This document shows, in pieces, positions 32,989 through 41,902 of a stretch of DNA of 64,000 nucleotides. Origin of the DNA: JTS-RE37 sp041744575 (GTDB lineage Bacteria > Bacteroidota > Bacteroidia > Flavobacteriales > Flavobacteriaceae); contig JBGTKP010000021.1 of NCBI GenBank assembly GCA_041744575.1, positions 45,801-109,800 on the forward strand, given 5' to 3'. A model generated the notes under the pieces. It was not told the DNA's origin and made no database searches. It worked only from the letters and a program-made list of their open reading frames with translations. Numbering within the stretch: position 1 is the stretch's first letter; each line of letters opens with the position of its first letter. Position numbers and translations under genes: made by a program.

Positions 32989-35900
32989 TCACTTTTTGTA
33001 TGCAAATAATGTCGGATTGTCGTTGTTGTTGGTGATCAATATATAATTTTTGGCTATTCCCTTTACCCTTGCAACATTCCTGCTATCATAAGGTACATGC
33101 AAGCCGCTTTTGGTAGGTGCAATCGCCTCAAAATTATTTTTGCCATCCCCTATGAGCATGGTTCCAATTCCGGAATCATAGCGAATAGTTTCAACTTCTG
33201 TTGAATAATGATTACCAACTACCAAAATATCTTTATTACCGTCATTATTGAAATCCTCAACTATGGAGGATTTAATTGGGGAAACCTGGGCCTGAACAGC
33301 TAAAGGCTTACGGACCAACCGCTTACCATTATTAATCAAAATAACACTTTCAAAATTGCTGACCTCATAGGTTACGGCGTTCATTAAACCTTGTTCAGGT
33401 AAAATATCTACAAGGTTTGCTGAAGCGAAACTATTATAATCCTTAAATTTTTCCGAAATAAAAGGCATTTGCTGACTTGTACATTCTCGGCCTCTAACCG
33501 GCACATAAGTAGTCTTGTAAAAATTTGCCAAAACAATATCATTAGTACCATTATTGTCAAAATCGTTTGCATAAATTTTAAAAGGGTGTTCTTCGGAAGC
33601 CTTAAATTTATTATTTCTGCCAAGGTTGCCCACAATATAATCATCATCTCCGTCCTTATCCAAATCGCTTACCGTAATTGACCACCACAATCCTCTGGTA
33701 TCCTCTAATCCCCATTTATCTGAACTGTTTGTAAATACGCCATTTTGATTTTCCAGAAGAATTATTTGCATCCATTCGCCAACCACCATTAAGTCATCAT
33801 CGCCATCTTTATCAATATCGGTAAAAACAGCATCGGTAACCATACCTATGTTCTGCAGGTCTGGAGCGGTACTGGAAGTTGAATTTGTAAATTTTCCTTT
33901 TTCATTGGATAATATATAACTACTCGCAGGATAGAGGTATCTGCCACCAATGAGACGAGTGCCTATGAATATATCTAAGTCACCATCTGAATCAATATCA
34001 GATGCTTTTACACATTGTGAACTGGAGTAAATATCAGGCAGTGCGTCTGCATCTTTTTCAAACACGCCCTTTCCATTGTTTAGGTATATTCTATCTTTTA
34101 AAAGTTGCGACGCGTTTTCAAATTCACTTCCTCCACTCGTGACAAATAAATCTTTGTCATTATCTCCATCAACATCCAGAAACAGGCATCCCAGGTCTTC
34201 AGAATCTTTATCCTGTTCCCAGGGTTGCGAAGAACTTCCGGTAAACAGGTCATTTTCACTTTGGATATAGAGAATTCCACTCTGCCCGCTTGCCCCTCCA
34301 ATAAAAACATCGTCCAATCCGTCATTATTAACATCAGCGACAGCAGAAAAAGGGCCGTTTTGGGATAATTTATGAGGCAGAAGTATTTCTCTCGAGAAGT
34401 CATCAAAGTCGTTTTCCTTATGCACAAATGTGATCCCCAATTCTGATGCCGTGATTTGCGTAAAAAGTGGTTTTGGCTTCTCTGATTTTTTTTCTACCTC
34501 TTTTGAATTGGAATATTTGGCTACTAAAGTTGTATTAGCATTTATGTTATGAAAATCAGTCACTTTCCCATCTGCCCAAATCACTTCTACTTTATCAATT
34601 TTTGGGTCTTTCCCAAGACCAAAAAACACGCCGGGTTCAACCGATGAAAAATAACCTCTGGTTACGGTATTTTCTGCAATTTGAGTTTTTCCATTGTGAT
34701 GTATTTTCACTCTTGCCCCATACCCAAATGTATTTTTATCAGATCCTTTAAAATTTATTTTTAAATAATTGCCTGTTGCTTTATTTTCATAAACAAATGC
34801 GGGAGCATCCATATTATTTGTAATGATGTCCAGATCACCATCGTTATCCAGATCGCCGTAAACTACACCGCTGGAAAATCCGGCTGTATCGAAACCCCAT
34901 TCCCTGGTTATTTTTTCAAATTCCAGATCCCCTTTATTTCTAAAAACATAATTAGAAAGCGGGGAGGAAGGAGCCTGCTTGCTCAGGTTAAAAATATCCG
35001 TAGCACCGTCAGCAAGTTTCTGGTATGCCTCGGTTAAAAAGTCGTTGTTGCGAAAATCCTTTTTTATCCCGTTTGTCACTAGAATATCTTTCCAGCCATC
35101 ATTATCCAAATCAACAAAAAGCGCACCCCAGCTCCAATCGGTTTTTGCAATTCCCGCCATATTTCCCACATCGTAAAAACTACCCATACCGGAGTTTATT
35201 TGCAACGTATTGAACATATATTGGTGGTGTTTCCCCCATTTAATCAAGAGATCAAAATTCTCTGAGCTCATGGACCCCATATTGGTTTTAGACCGATAGT
35301 GATCTTCCGCGGCCATATCAAGGGTCATTAAGTCAATAAAACCGTCATTGTTAATATCTCCGGCATCACTCCCCATACTGAACTTAGAAATGTGCCTGAA
35401 TTTCTCATCTATTACATTTTTAAAGGTACCATCGCCATTATTATAATACATAAAGTCCGGCTCATCATAATCATTTGACACGTACAAGTCCATCCATCCG
35501 TCATTATTAAAATCTGCTGAACTAACATTTAATCCATGTGCGAGGGTGTTCTGAATACCGGCGCTTTTTGATACGTCACTATATTTGCCATTTTCGTTTA
35601 TATAGAGTTTATCGGTATGGAATTTCTGCCGGCTTCTGGGTATTTTATAGCGGCTGAACAACTTTGGGTCCGGAGGCTGGTTAACCTGGTACATGTCCAG
35701 ATCCCCATCGTTATCCATATCAAAAAACACGGCTTGTGAAGAAAACCCCGCATCAGCGAGTCCGTAGGACATCGCAGATTCCGTAAATGTCAGGTCTTTA
35801 TTGTTTATATATAATTGGTTTATCCGATCATTGAGATCCAAAGACGCCCCATTCCTGCTAATATAGATATCCAAATACCCATCGGCATTCACGTCTGCCA

Positions 35901-36279
35901 TGGTTACACCCCAGGACCAGCCGGAATTTTTCGCTATTCTTGAGTTCCTGGTTATGTCTTCAAATTTAAAATCGCCTTTATTTAAGTACAAACGGTCACT
36001 GACCATATTACCGCAAAAGAATACATCCGGCAAGCCATCGTTATTTATATCTCCAATAGCTACGCCCGCACCATTATATATCTGGCTATAAATAAAATGA
36101 TTTAGTTCTTCTGATTCGCGGATGGCATTGTTAAAGTCGATTCCCGTTTTTTCACTATCCAGTAATTGTAAATAGCCGGTTAAATCATCAGACAATACAT
36201 CGCGTTGTTTTTCACATGACAATAAGACCACGGCAACCGCAAAACAGGTGAATTTTAAATATCTTAAATTATACGGCAT
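32989..36279 (-). CDS. Giant FG-GAP/VCBS-repeat lipoprotein with UnbV/ASPIC domain
   Basis: A 1096-residue exported lipoprotein with lipobox VVLLSC (Cys22). From about 65 to 500 and again from 610 to 1090 it is built of repeats with the pattern DINNDG.PD or D.D.DGDLDI, calcium-type loops of FG-GAP/VCBS propeller blades, giving two propellers. Between them (about 505–590) lies an ASPIC/UnbV domain (FGYGARVKIHHNG, FGLGKDPKIDKVEVIW). Such proteins bind or hold glycans at the cell surface in Bacteroidota, by inference from their PUL context. The gene is visibly AT-richer than the GH144 copy after it. It is between the two GH144 copies. Confidence 0.87.
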   Translation of the reverse strand: MPYNLRYLKFTCFAVAVVLLSCEKQRDVLSDDLTGYLQLLDSEKTGIDFNNAIRESEELNHFIYSQIYNGAGVAIGDINNDGLPDVFFCGNMVSDRLYLNKGDFKFEDITRNSRIAKNSGWSWGVTMADVNADGYLDIYISRNGASLDLNDRINQLYINNKDLTFTESAMSYGLADAGFSSQAVFFDMDNDGDLDMYQVNQPPDPKLFSRYKIPRSRQKFHTDKLYINENGKYSDVSKSAGIQNTLAHGLNVSSADFNNDGWMDLYVSNDYDEPDFMYYNNGDGTFKNVIDEKFRHISKFSMGSDAGDINNDGFIDLMTLDMAAEDHYRSKTNMGSMSSENFDLLIKWGKHHQYMFNTLQINSGMGSFYDVGNMAGIAKTDWSWGALFVDLDNDGWKDILVTNGIKKDFRNNDFLTEAYQKLADGATDIFNLSKQAPSSPLSNYVFRNKGDLEFEKITREWGFDTAGFSSGVVYGDLDNDGDLDIITNNMDAPAFVYENKATGNYLKINFKGSDKNTFGYGARVKIHHNGKTQIAENTVTRGYFSSVEPGVFFGLGKDPKIDKVEVIWADGKVTDFHNINANTTLVAKYSNSKEVEKKSEKPKPLFTQITASELGITFVHKENDFDDFSREILLPHKLSQNGPFSAVADVNNDGLDDVFIGGASGQSGILYIQSENDLFTGSSSQPWEQDKDSEDLGCLFLDVDGDNDKDLFVTSGGSEFENASQLLKDRIYLNNGKGVFEKDADALPDIYSSSQCVKASDIDSDGDLDIFIGTRLIGGRYLYPASSYILSNEKGKFTNSTSSTAPDLQNIGMVTDAVFTDIDKDGDDDLMVVGEWMQIILLENQNGVFTNSSDKWGLEDTRGLWWSITVSDLDKDGDDDYIVGNLGRNNKFKASEEHPFKIYANDFDNNGTNDIVLANFYKTTYVPVRGRECTSQQMPFISEKFKDYNSFASANLVDILPEQGLMNAVTYEVSNFESVILINNGKRLVRKPLAVQAQVSPIKSSIVEDFNNDGNKDILVVGNHYSTEVETIRYDSGIGTMLIGDGKNNFEAIAPTKSGLHVPYDSRNVARVKGIAKNYILITNNNDNPTLFAYKK

Positions 36280-36421
36280 TTGTCTATTTGAACGTACTGT
36301 ATTGATTCAATTTAATTTCTAAGGCTGTTCTGTTCTATTTTATAACCTTCCGTAGGTTCCCCGCTCTACCTGTGGAGTTTTATACAGATTAAAGTTCATC
36401 CTTATTTAATCAAAAATTATA

Positions 36422-37792
36422 CTATTGGCTAGTATTCGTAAATCCCAGCTTTTCCAATCCCTCCAGCACATCTTTATTTTTCATAAACAACTTCCATAAT
36501 AAACCCGTACGATAGTTTTCAATCATAACGGGAATGGGTCCCTGATCTATGGCCAGATACCTTGGTAAATACCAATTATCCTCAAAACTGAAGGCATCAT
36601 AGGGACCGTATTCGCCAATTAGGGAATCGTGGTTTTTGTAGAGGTTCTTAAGCATTTTCATACTTTCTTCCGGCGTATAGGGAAATGACGATAATGCGGC
36701 TGTGGGAGAAATGACCCCGATATCATCAGCAGGCCTGTGCCCGTGATATCCATTTATAGAGTAGCTTGAGGTTAAACCCCACAGACTGTCACCGTAGCCT
36801 TTATGTTCTTCAGGATTATCAACAGCGTATTTGTAATGTATTTCAGCCTGGTTTTGCGTAAGCTTCCAATAATCGGCATATTGATCTGAAAGGCCTTTCG
36901 GATTTAATCCTAAATATGAATAATGTGCCCAAAACAAAGGGCCAACGGGGGCATCATCATGTTCATAATAGTTAAGTACCAGGTCTTCACCATAGAACTT
37001 TTCTTTCGATATAATTGCTCCGTTAAGCGCCCACCCTTTATGGTAGACGGATTCTTTAATCGGATGTGTTGGCGATGAGGCAGCCAGGACGTACATAATT
37101 AAGCACTCATTATAGCCGCCGACGGGAAAATTCATCTCCCACTTATAATTCGGGGACCAATGCCAGTACAAAACGTCTTCCCCGCCTTTTGTATACCAAT
37201 TCCAGTCCACTTCCTCCCATAGTTTTTGAATTCTATTGCATAGGGCGGTTTCCTGTTCATTTCCACCTTCAAAGTATTGCTGGACCGTTAACAACCCCTG
37301 GATTAAAAAAGCGGTCTCAACCAAATCTCCCCCGTTATCATTCTTGCTGAACGGATATACTTTTCCCGTCTCCCCATCTATCCAATGGGGCCAGGCGCCA
37401 TGAAAGCGATCTGCCTTTTCAAGAAAATCCACAATTTTAAGATATCTGTTCAAAGCATCTTCTCTTGAAATAAAACCTCTTTCGATCCCAACTAAAATAG
37501 CCATAAGGCCAAATCCGCTTCCCCCGGTGGTTACCGTGTTTTTTGGAGAGGAAGGATAAATGTCGTCCATGTGCAGGCGTTCACGCGCAAGTCCGGAATT
37601 TGGCTCCGCCCCGTCCCAGAAATAATTGATTGTTTGCTTTTGTATTGAATCTAAAATTTCATCATCGGAAAAGGGGCTTTGAACGTGTGAGTCCTCTCTC
37701 TTTGGAACGTCTTTTTTGCGTGTATTGCAATTAAGAAAAAGCGAGATGGAAACCAACAAAGCCAATCTTGAATTATACAGGAACTTCAGCAT
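36422..37792 (-). CDS. GH144/PF10091 'glucoamylase-like' lipoprotein, copy 2
   Basis: Paralogue of the protein at 31577, 456 residues, with lipobox LFLNC (Cys22). The blocks TGGSGFGLMAILVG, GAWPHWIDG, NGGDLVETAFLIQG, GHRPADDIGVISPT and the C-terminal YRTGLLWKLFMKN match copy 1 closely in position. The start is ATG 37792. It is preceded on the same strand by a strong hairpin that may limit transcription from the SusCD genes into it. Its composition is AT-richer than copy 1, so it may have come with the SusCD core. Confidence 0.86.
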   Translation of the reverse strand: MLKFLYNSRLALLVSISLFLNCNTRKKDVPKREDSHVQSPFSDDEILDSIQKQTINYFWDGAEPNSGLARERLHMDDIYPSSPKNTVTTGGSGFGLMAILVGIERGFISREDALNRYLKIVDFLEKADRFHGAWPHWIDGETGKVYPFSKNDNGGDLVETAFLIQGLLTVQQYFEGGNEQETALCNRIQKLWEEVDWNWYTKGGEDVLYWHWSPNYKWEMNFPVGGYNECLIMYVLAASSPTHPIKESVYHKGWALNGAIISKEKFYGEDLVLNYYEHDDAPVGPLFWAHYSYLGLNPKGLSDQYADYWKLTQNQAEIHYKYAVDNPEEHKGYGDSLWGLTSSYSINGYHGHRPADDIGVISPTAALSSFPYTPEESMKMLKNLYKNHDSLIGEYGPYDAFSFEDNWYLPRYLAIDQGPIPVMIENYRTGLLWKLFMKNKDVLEGLEKLGFTNTSQ

Positions 37793-37810
37793 ACTATAAA
37801 ATTAATTGAG

Positions 37811-37848
37811 AAAATTTAGCTGCATTCCAACTAAGGAATGCAGCTAAA
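37811..37848 (-). terminator. Intra-PUL hairpin (terminator or attenuator)
   Basis: A perfect 14-bp stem, TTTAGCTGCATTCC with GGAATGCAGCTAAA, loop 6 bases, followed on the minus strand by TTTTC. It lies between the triple-LamG gene and GH144 copy 2. The poor U tract suggests partial termination or a processing/stability hairpin rather than a full stop. Confidence 0.65.
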
Positions 37849-37938
37849 CAGGACTAACTAAAAAAAATTAAAACTAACTCACAAAAGGTATAAGGCCACC
37901 AAAGCTTTAAGGTTTGCTTCCGAAGCCTCTAAAATTAT

Positions 37939-40374
37939 TTACTCCGCTGCCATAATGGTTTGGATCTCTTCCTGAGTAAGAGCGACGTCGAAAAAGTACA
38001 GTTCATCAAGATAACTTAAATCAGATAAATGACCCCATTCTGTAAATCGCGGTGCGCCTGACATAATGGAAATAAGGTCACAACCGGTCCAATCGAGCCC
38101 TGGAAATTCCCCGCTGCTTACCACTTCGCCATTTATATATACCGCTGCCTCATCCGCGCCAATACTTATCGCTACATGCGCCCATTCATCCGGGGGCAGG
38201 GCAGCAGCCGCGCCGCCATCGAACCAATTGTCGGTACCAGTACCAATATTCAGTTTAAGCACCTGATCTCCGCCAACATCTTCCCTGAACAATCTGATGC
38301 CCGATGCCCTGTTATTTTGAATTTCAGGATAGCCGGCATTGGCAGCATCTTCGGGACTGATTGCCAGGATACCTCCGCGGTCCGGAGCGTTATTTAATTT
38401 AAACCACATGACCGCGCTGAATTCAGGGGTGGTTAATCCATTAGACGGAAAAGTTAAATAAGAGTCCGCAGCACCTTCAAAAGAATCCGACCCTACTTTC
38501 CCCTCACCTGAAAAACCTGTAGTTCCTACCACTGTTGCCGGAACATTGCTGGCTTTATCGATGTTATCTCCATTGAATGGCATATATAAAGTGGCGCCAA
38601 AGTAGGGAGGTGTAACCTCCCCGCCAAATACGGCAGCAACTTCTTCCGCTGACAACGCCTTATTAAAGAAGCGCAATTCGTCCAAATTACTAAGATCGGA
38701 CAGATGACCCCATTCTGTAAACCTCGGAGCACCAGACATAATGGAAATCACATCACAGCCTGTCCAGTCGAGCCCCGGAAATGTTCCGGTGCTAACCACC
38801 ACGCCATTGATGTATACCGTGGCCTCGGTTGCTCCAATACTAATTGCGAGATGCGCCCATTCCCCTGCAGGCAATGCTGCGGCAGCACCGCCGTCGAACC
38901 AATTATCACCGCCACTTCCGATATTCAATTTAAGCACCTGGTCGCCGCCAACATCTTCCCTGAACAACCGGATACCCGATGCCCTGTTATTTTGAATATC
39001 AGGATAAGAGGCATTGGCAAGGTCTTCAGGACTGATTGCCAAAATGCCTGCGCGGTCAGGATCATTATTCAACCTGTACCACATGCTGGCACTGAACTCA
39101 GGGGTGGTTAATCCTTCCGCGGGATAGGTTACATAGGAATCGGTAGCCCCTGCATAGCTGCCTGATCCCTCATAGGAGTCGGCATCTATCAGAGGAGATC
39201 CAGCCTGGGTAGCGGGTATATTGTTAACTACGTTAACAAAACCGTTATCAAAAGGCATGTAGAACGATTCGCCGGGATACTGGGGGGTGTACGGATTGGC
39301 CGAATTGATCATAGCCTGAATATCCGCCTGTGTCAGCGCTTTATTGAAGATACGGAGTTCATCAATAGGACTTTCTTCCGAGAGATGACCCCATTCTACA
39401 AACCTTGGGGCGCCAGAGGCGATAGACAGCAGGTCACAACCCGTCCAGTCGAGTCCGGGAAATCCTCCCTGGCTAACAACCTGTCCGTTAATAAATACGG
39501 TTGCCTCTGCTGCGCCAATACTTATTGTGACATGGGCCCATTCACCTAGTGGCAAAGCTGCAGCCGCACCCCCGTCAAACCAATTATCACCGCCGTTGCC
39601 AATATTCAGTTTAAGCACCTGGTTTCCACCAACGTCTTCCCTGAACAATCTAATGCCACTTGATCTGTTATTCGGCATCCCAGGATTTGCGGTATCTTCC
39701 GGACTAATTGTCAATATCCCGGCCCTATCGGGGCTTGCATTTGTGTTTATCCAGAAGGTCGCGCTGAATTCCGAATTTAAAAGCCCGTCTGTAGGTCTTG
39801 TCAGATAAGAGCCGGCTGCACCTTTATAAGCATTTGAACCAGCAAGGCCCGAACCTGCAAAACCTGGCGATCCTACCTGGTCTGCCAGATTACCGCCGAC
39901 CAGATCTCTATAATCATCATCAAAGGGCATGTACAAAATTTCCCCGTCGAAGGTTGGCGTATATGGCGGTTCCTTGCTAAAATTAACCTCAGCAGATGTC
40001 GATTTACCATTAACATCGGTGGATGTTACCGTTAACGTATGGTCTCCATTCGTTAAGCCATCATAAGTGTATATTTCAGAGATGTGACGAGGATTACTGA
40101 AGCCGCTTAATTTGGTAATCTCAGAACCATCTATAGCAATTGAGATTTCACTTACCACATTATCATCATCAACTTCTATTTCTATGTCCAAGGAGGCAAC
40201 CTCCTCAAAAACCTTGATGGAGGCCCCTTCTGCAGGAGAGATAATGGTTACCACACCGGCATCCAATTCATAATCTCCGAAGGGAGGGGTGTCCAAATTT
40301 TGACAACCAGCCATTAACAATACGGCTACGGTTAAATAGGCAGCTTTTCTAAGTAACTGAATTCGCTTTTTCAT
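37939..40374 (-). CDS. Surface lipoprotein with three LamG-like repeats
   Basis: An 811-residue lipoprotein with lipobox LLMAGC (Cys24). Residues about 40–135 form an Ig-like domain (ISPAEGASI, TVTSTDVNG). Then three concanavalin-A/LamG-type domains follow, at about 144–362, 368–586 and 593–811. Each has the same core: GILTISPED or GILAISPED, SGIRLFREDVGG, LKLNIG, NWFDGGAAAALP, FPGLDWTGCD, SGAPRF and EWGHLS. By position, between SusD and the enzymes, it is most likely a SusE/F-like surface glycan-binding protein. No catalytic motif is visible. It lies 24 bases after susD. Confidence 0.85.
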   Translation of the reverse strand: MKKRIQLLRKAAYLTVAVLLMAGCQNLDTPPFGDYELDAGVVTIISPAEGASIKVFEEVASLDIEIEVDDDNVVSEISIAIDGSEITKLSGFSNPRHISEIYTYDGLTNGDHTLTVTSTDVNGKSTSAEVNFSKEPPYTPTFDGEILYMPFDDDYRDLVGGNLADQVGSPGFAGSGLAGSNAYKGAAGSYLTRPTDGLLNSEFSATFWINTNASPDRAGILTISPEDTANPGMPNNRSSGIRLFREDVGGNQVLKLNIGNGGDNWFDGGAAAALPLGEWAHVTISIGAAEATVFINGQVVSQGGFPGLDWTGCDLLSIASGAPRFVEWGHLSEESPIDELRIFNKALTQADIQAMINSANPYTPQYPGESFYMPFDNGFVNVVNNIPATQAGSPLIDADSYEGSGSYAGATDSYVTYPAEGLTTPEFSASMWYRLNNDPDRAGILAISPEDLANASYPDIQNNRASGIRLFREDVGGDQVLKLNIGSGGDNWFDGGAAAALPAGEWAHLAISIGATEATVYINGVVVSTGTFPGLDWTGCDVISIMSGAPRFTEWGHLSDLSNLDELRFFNKALSAEEVAAVFGGEVTPPYFGATLYMPFNGDNIDKASNVPATVVGTTGFSGEGKVGSDSFEGAADSYLTFPSNGLTTPEFSAVMWFKLNNAPDRGGILAISPEDAANAGYPEIQNNRASGIRLFREDVGGDQVLKLNIGTGTDNWFDGGAAAALPPDEWAHVAISIGADEAAVYINGEVVSSGEFPGLDWTGCDLISIMSGAPRFTEWGHLSDLSYLDELYFFDVALTQEEIQTIMAAE
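37942..39945 (-). repeat. Three tandem LamG-coding repeats
   Basis: Units at 39945–39289, 39273–38617 and 38598–37942, each about 657 bases (219 codons). Their cores are nearly identical at protein level over about 100 residues. They are within one coding gene and are domain duplications, not mobile elements. Repeats two and three look most alike (both share NNRASGIRL and IMSGAPRFTEW). Confidence 0.85.
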
Positions 40375-40398
40375 AACAAATTTTATTTTTTTCCGGTA

Positions 40399-41874
40399 TC
40401 AATAATTTGGATTTTGCACCAATACCCCATTAGATTGATCTATCGCCGTTTGAGGGATGGGATACCATTCATTTCTGGCTTCAAAGCCTAAACCGCCTAA
40501 TATAGCCGGAGCGTCGCCCCAGCGAACCAAATCATAAAAACGCTCCCCTTCCATAGCCAATTCTATTCTTCTTTCGTGCTTGATGGCGTCTAATGTTGCC
40601 GTTACATCCGGAAGCACGTTTGCACCATCTCTTGCCCTTGATCTGACCTGGTTCAAATATCCTGTTGCAAGACCGGTATTTCCTGTTTGAACTGCGGCTT
40701 CTGCTGCCATTAGAAGAACATCGGCATACCGAAGTATTTTTATGTTTTCCCATAGATTAAATCTCAGGCTGAATCTTGCCCTGTCAGCGGCTTCCGTATA
40801 GGCCTTTTTATTCCAATACAATTGATCCAACGGGGGAGTTCCGGGCAGGACTCCGCCGCCATAACCACCATCATCTTCACCCGAAACCAGGATGGTATGG
40901 TCTTTTCTGGGGTCATCTGGTTCATAAGCATCGACTAAATTTTGAGTAGGCACGTTGAACCCCCAGCCCAGGTCCCAGGTACCTGTGCCCCTTACCCCCT
41001 GTGATTGGTAATATGAATTGCCAAATTCCTGGCCGGATGCTGTTACTAATTGTTGTACTTCAAAGATTGATTCAACCGTATTATTGCCATCAATACCGAA
41101 TAACACTTTGTAAGAAGGTTCTAATGAATAAACCCCTGAATTGATAACTTCCTCACTTTTGGCCAACGAAGCAGCATAATTTTCCTGATATAAATAGAGT
41201 TTGGCCATTAAACCATCGGCAAATCCTTTCGTCGCTCTTCCCACATGATTAGACGGCCAGTTCAGGGGCAAATTCGAGCTTGCAAACTCCAGGTCAGATT
41301 CAATAAAGGCATCTACCTCTGCGACACTGGATTTTGGATTATTCCCGTCAGTTACAGTTGTAATTTTTTCATCAACTATAGGAACCTCCCCGTAATCCCT
41401 TCTCAGGTCAAAATAAAGAAATGCCCTTATCATCCGCGCCTCCGCCATATTTATAGTAGTTCCGGGATCCGTTAACCCGGAAACTTCTATGGCATCGATC
41501 AGGTCATTACAGGCATTAATTATCAGGTAATGATCATTCCAGTTCGCATTGTTAAAGTCACTGTCAATGGTATAATTAAATTCATTGAAATCACTACCTC
41601 CCTGCGCCTGATCGCCAGCCGAGCTCCCTTTTGCGGCGTCATCCGAACGAATACTTTGGAACCAATATCTTGTCCAGTCTGAAACGCCTGAATTTCTTAG
41701 TTGTCCGTACAATCCGAACGCATCCGCTTCAAAGCCGCCCGTTGAAAGATCTCCCACCGTGGCAACTCCCAGTGGCTTGGTATCGAGGAGGTCACTGGTA
41801 CACGAATTACCAGCTGATAATATAAGTAGTGCACCTAACCCATATTTAATAATGACGAATGCATCTTTTTTCAT
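40399..41874 (-). CDS. SusD/RagB-family nutrient-binding outer-membrane lipoprotein (PUL 1)
   Basis: SusD-like lid that captures glycan and closes the SusC transporter. 491 residues; hydrophobic signal then Cys25 in GNSC. N-terminal SusD-like segment DLLDTKPLG, TPR-type helices (AEARMIRAFLYFDLRRDYGEVPIVDE is a family hallmark region) and the C-terminal RagB part (LRYADVLLMAAEAAVQTGN, IKHERRIELAMEGERFYDLVRWG, NPNY) are complete. It starts 28 bases after the SusC stop, in one transcript. Substrate class is set by the enzymes nearby: a glucan is suggested by the two GH144-type genes. Confidence 0.94.
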   Translation of the reverse strand: MKKDAFVIIKYGLGALLILSAGNSCTSDLLDTKPLGVATVGDLSTGGFEADAFGLYGQLRNSGVSDWTRYWFQSIRSDDAAKGSSAGDQAQGGSDFNEFNYTIDSDFNNANWNDHYLIINACNDLIDAIEVSGLTDPGTTINMAEARMIRAFLYFDLRRDYGEVPIVDEKITTVTDGNNPKSSVAEVDAFIESDLEFASSNLPLNWPSNHVGRATKGFADGLMAKLYLYQENYAASLAKSEEVINSGVYSLEPSYKVLFGIDGNNTVESIFEVQQLVTASGQEFGNSYYQSQGVRGTGTWDLGWGFNVPTQNLVDAYEPDDPRKDHTILVSGEDDGGYGGGVLPGTPPLDQLYWNKKAYTEAADRARFSLRFNLWENIKILRYADVLLMAAEAAVQTGNTGLATGYLNQVRSRARDGANVLPDVTATLDAIKHERRIELAMEGERFYDLVRWGDAPAILGGLGFEARNEWYPIPQTAIDQSNGVLVQNPNY

Positions 41875-41902
41875 AGTACAATACTTTTATTCTTAAATAA
41901 TA

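Noticed and set aside
32989..36279. UnbV/FG-GAP protein as an integrin-like or toxin gene
   Set aside because: Lipobox and PUL position fit a surface glycan-associated lipoprotein; no toxin domain or secretion tail is visible.
37942..39945. The triple repeat as a mobile element or CRISPR-like array
   Set aside because: All three units are in one frame and encode LamG-type domains; spacing and content are those of domain duplication.
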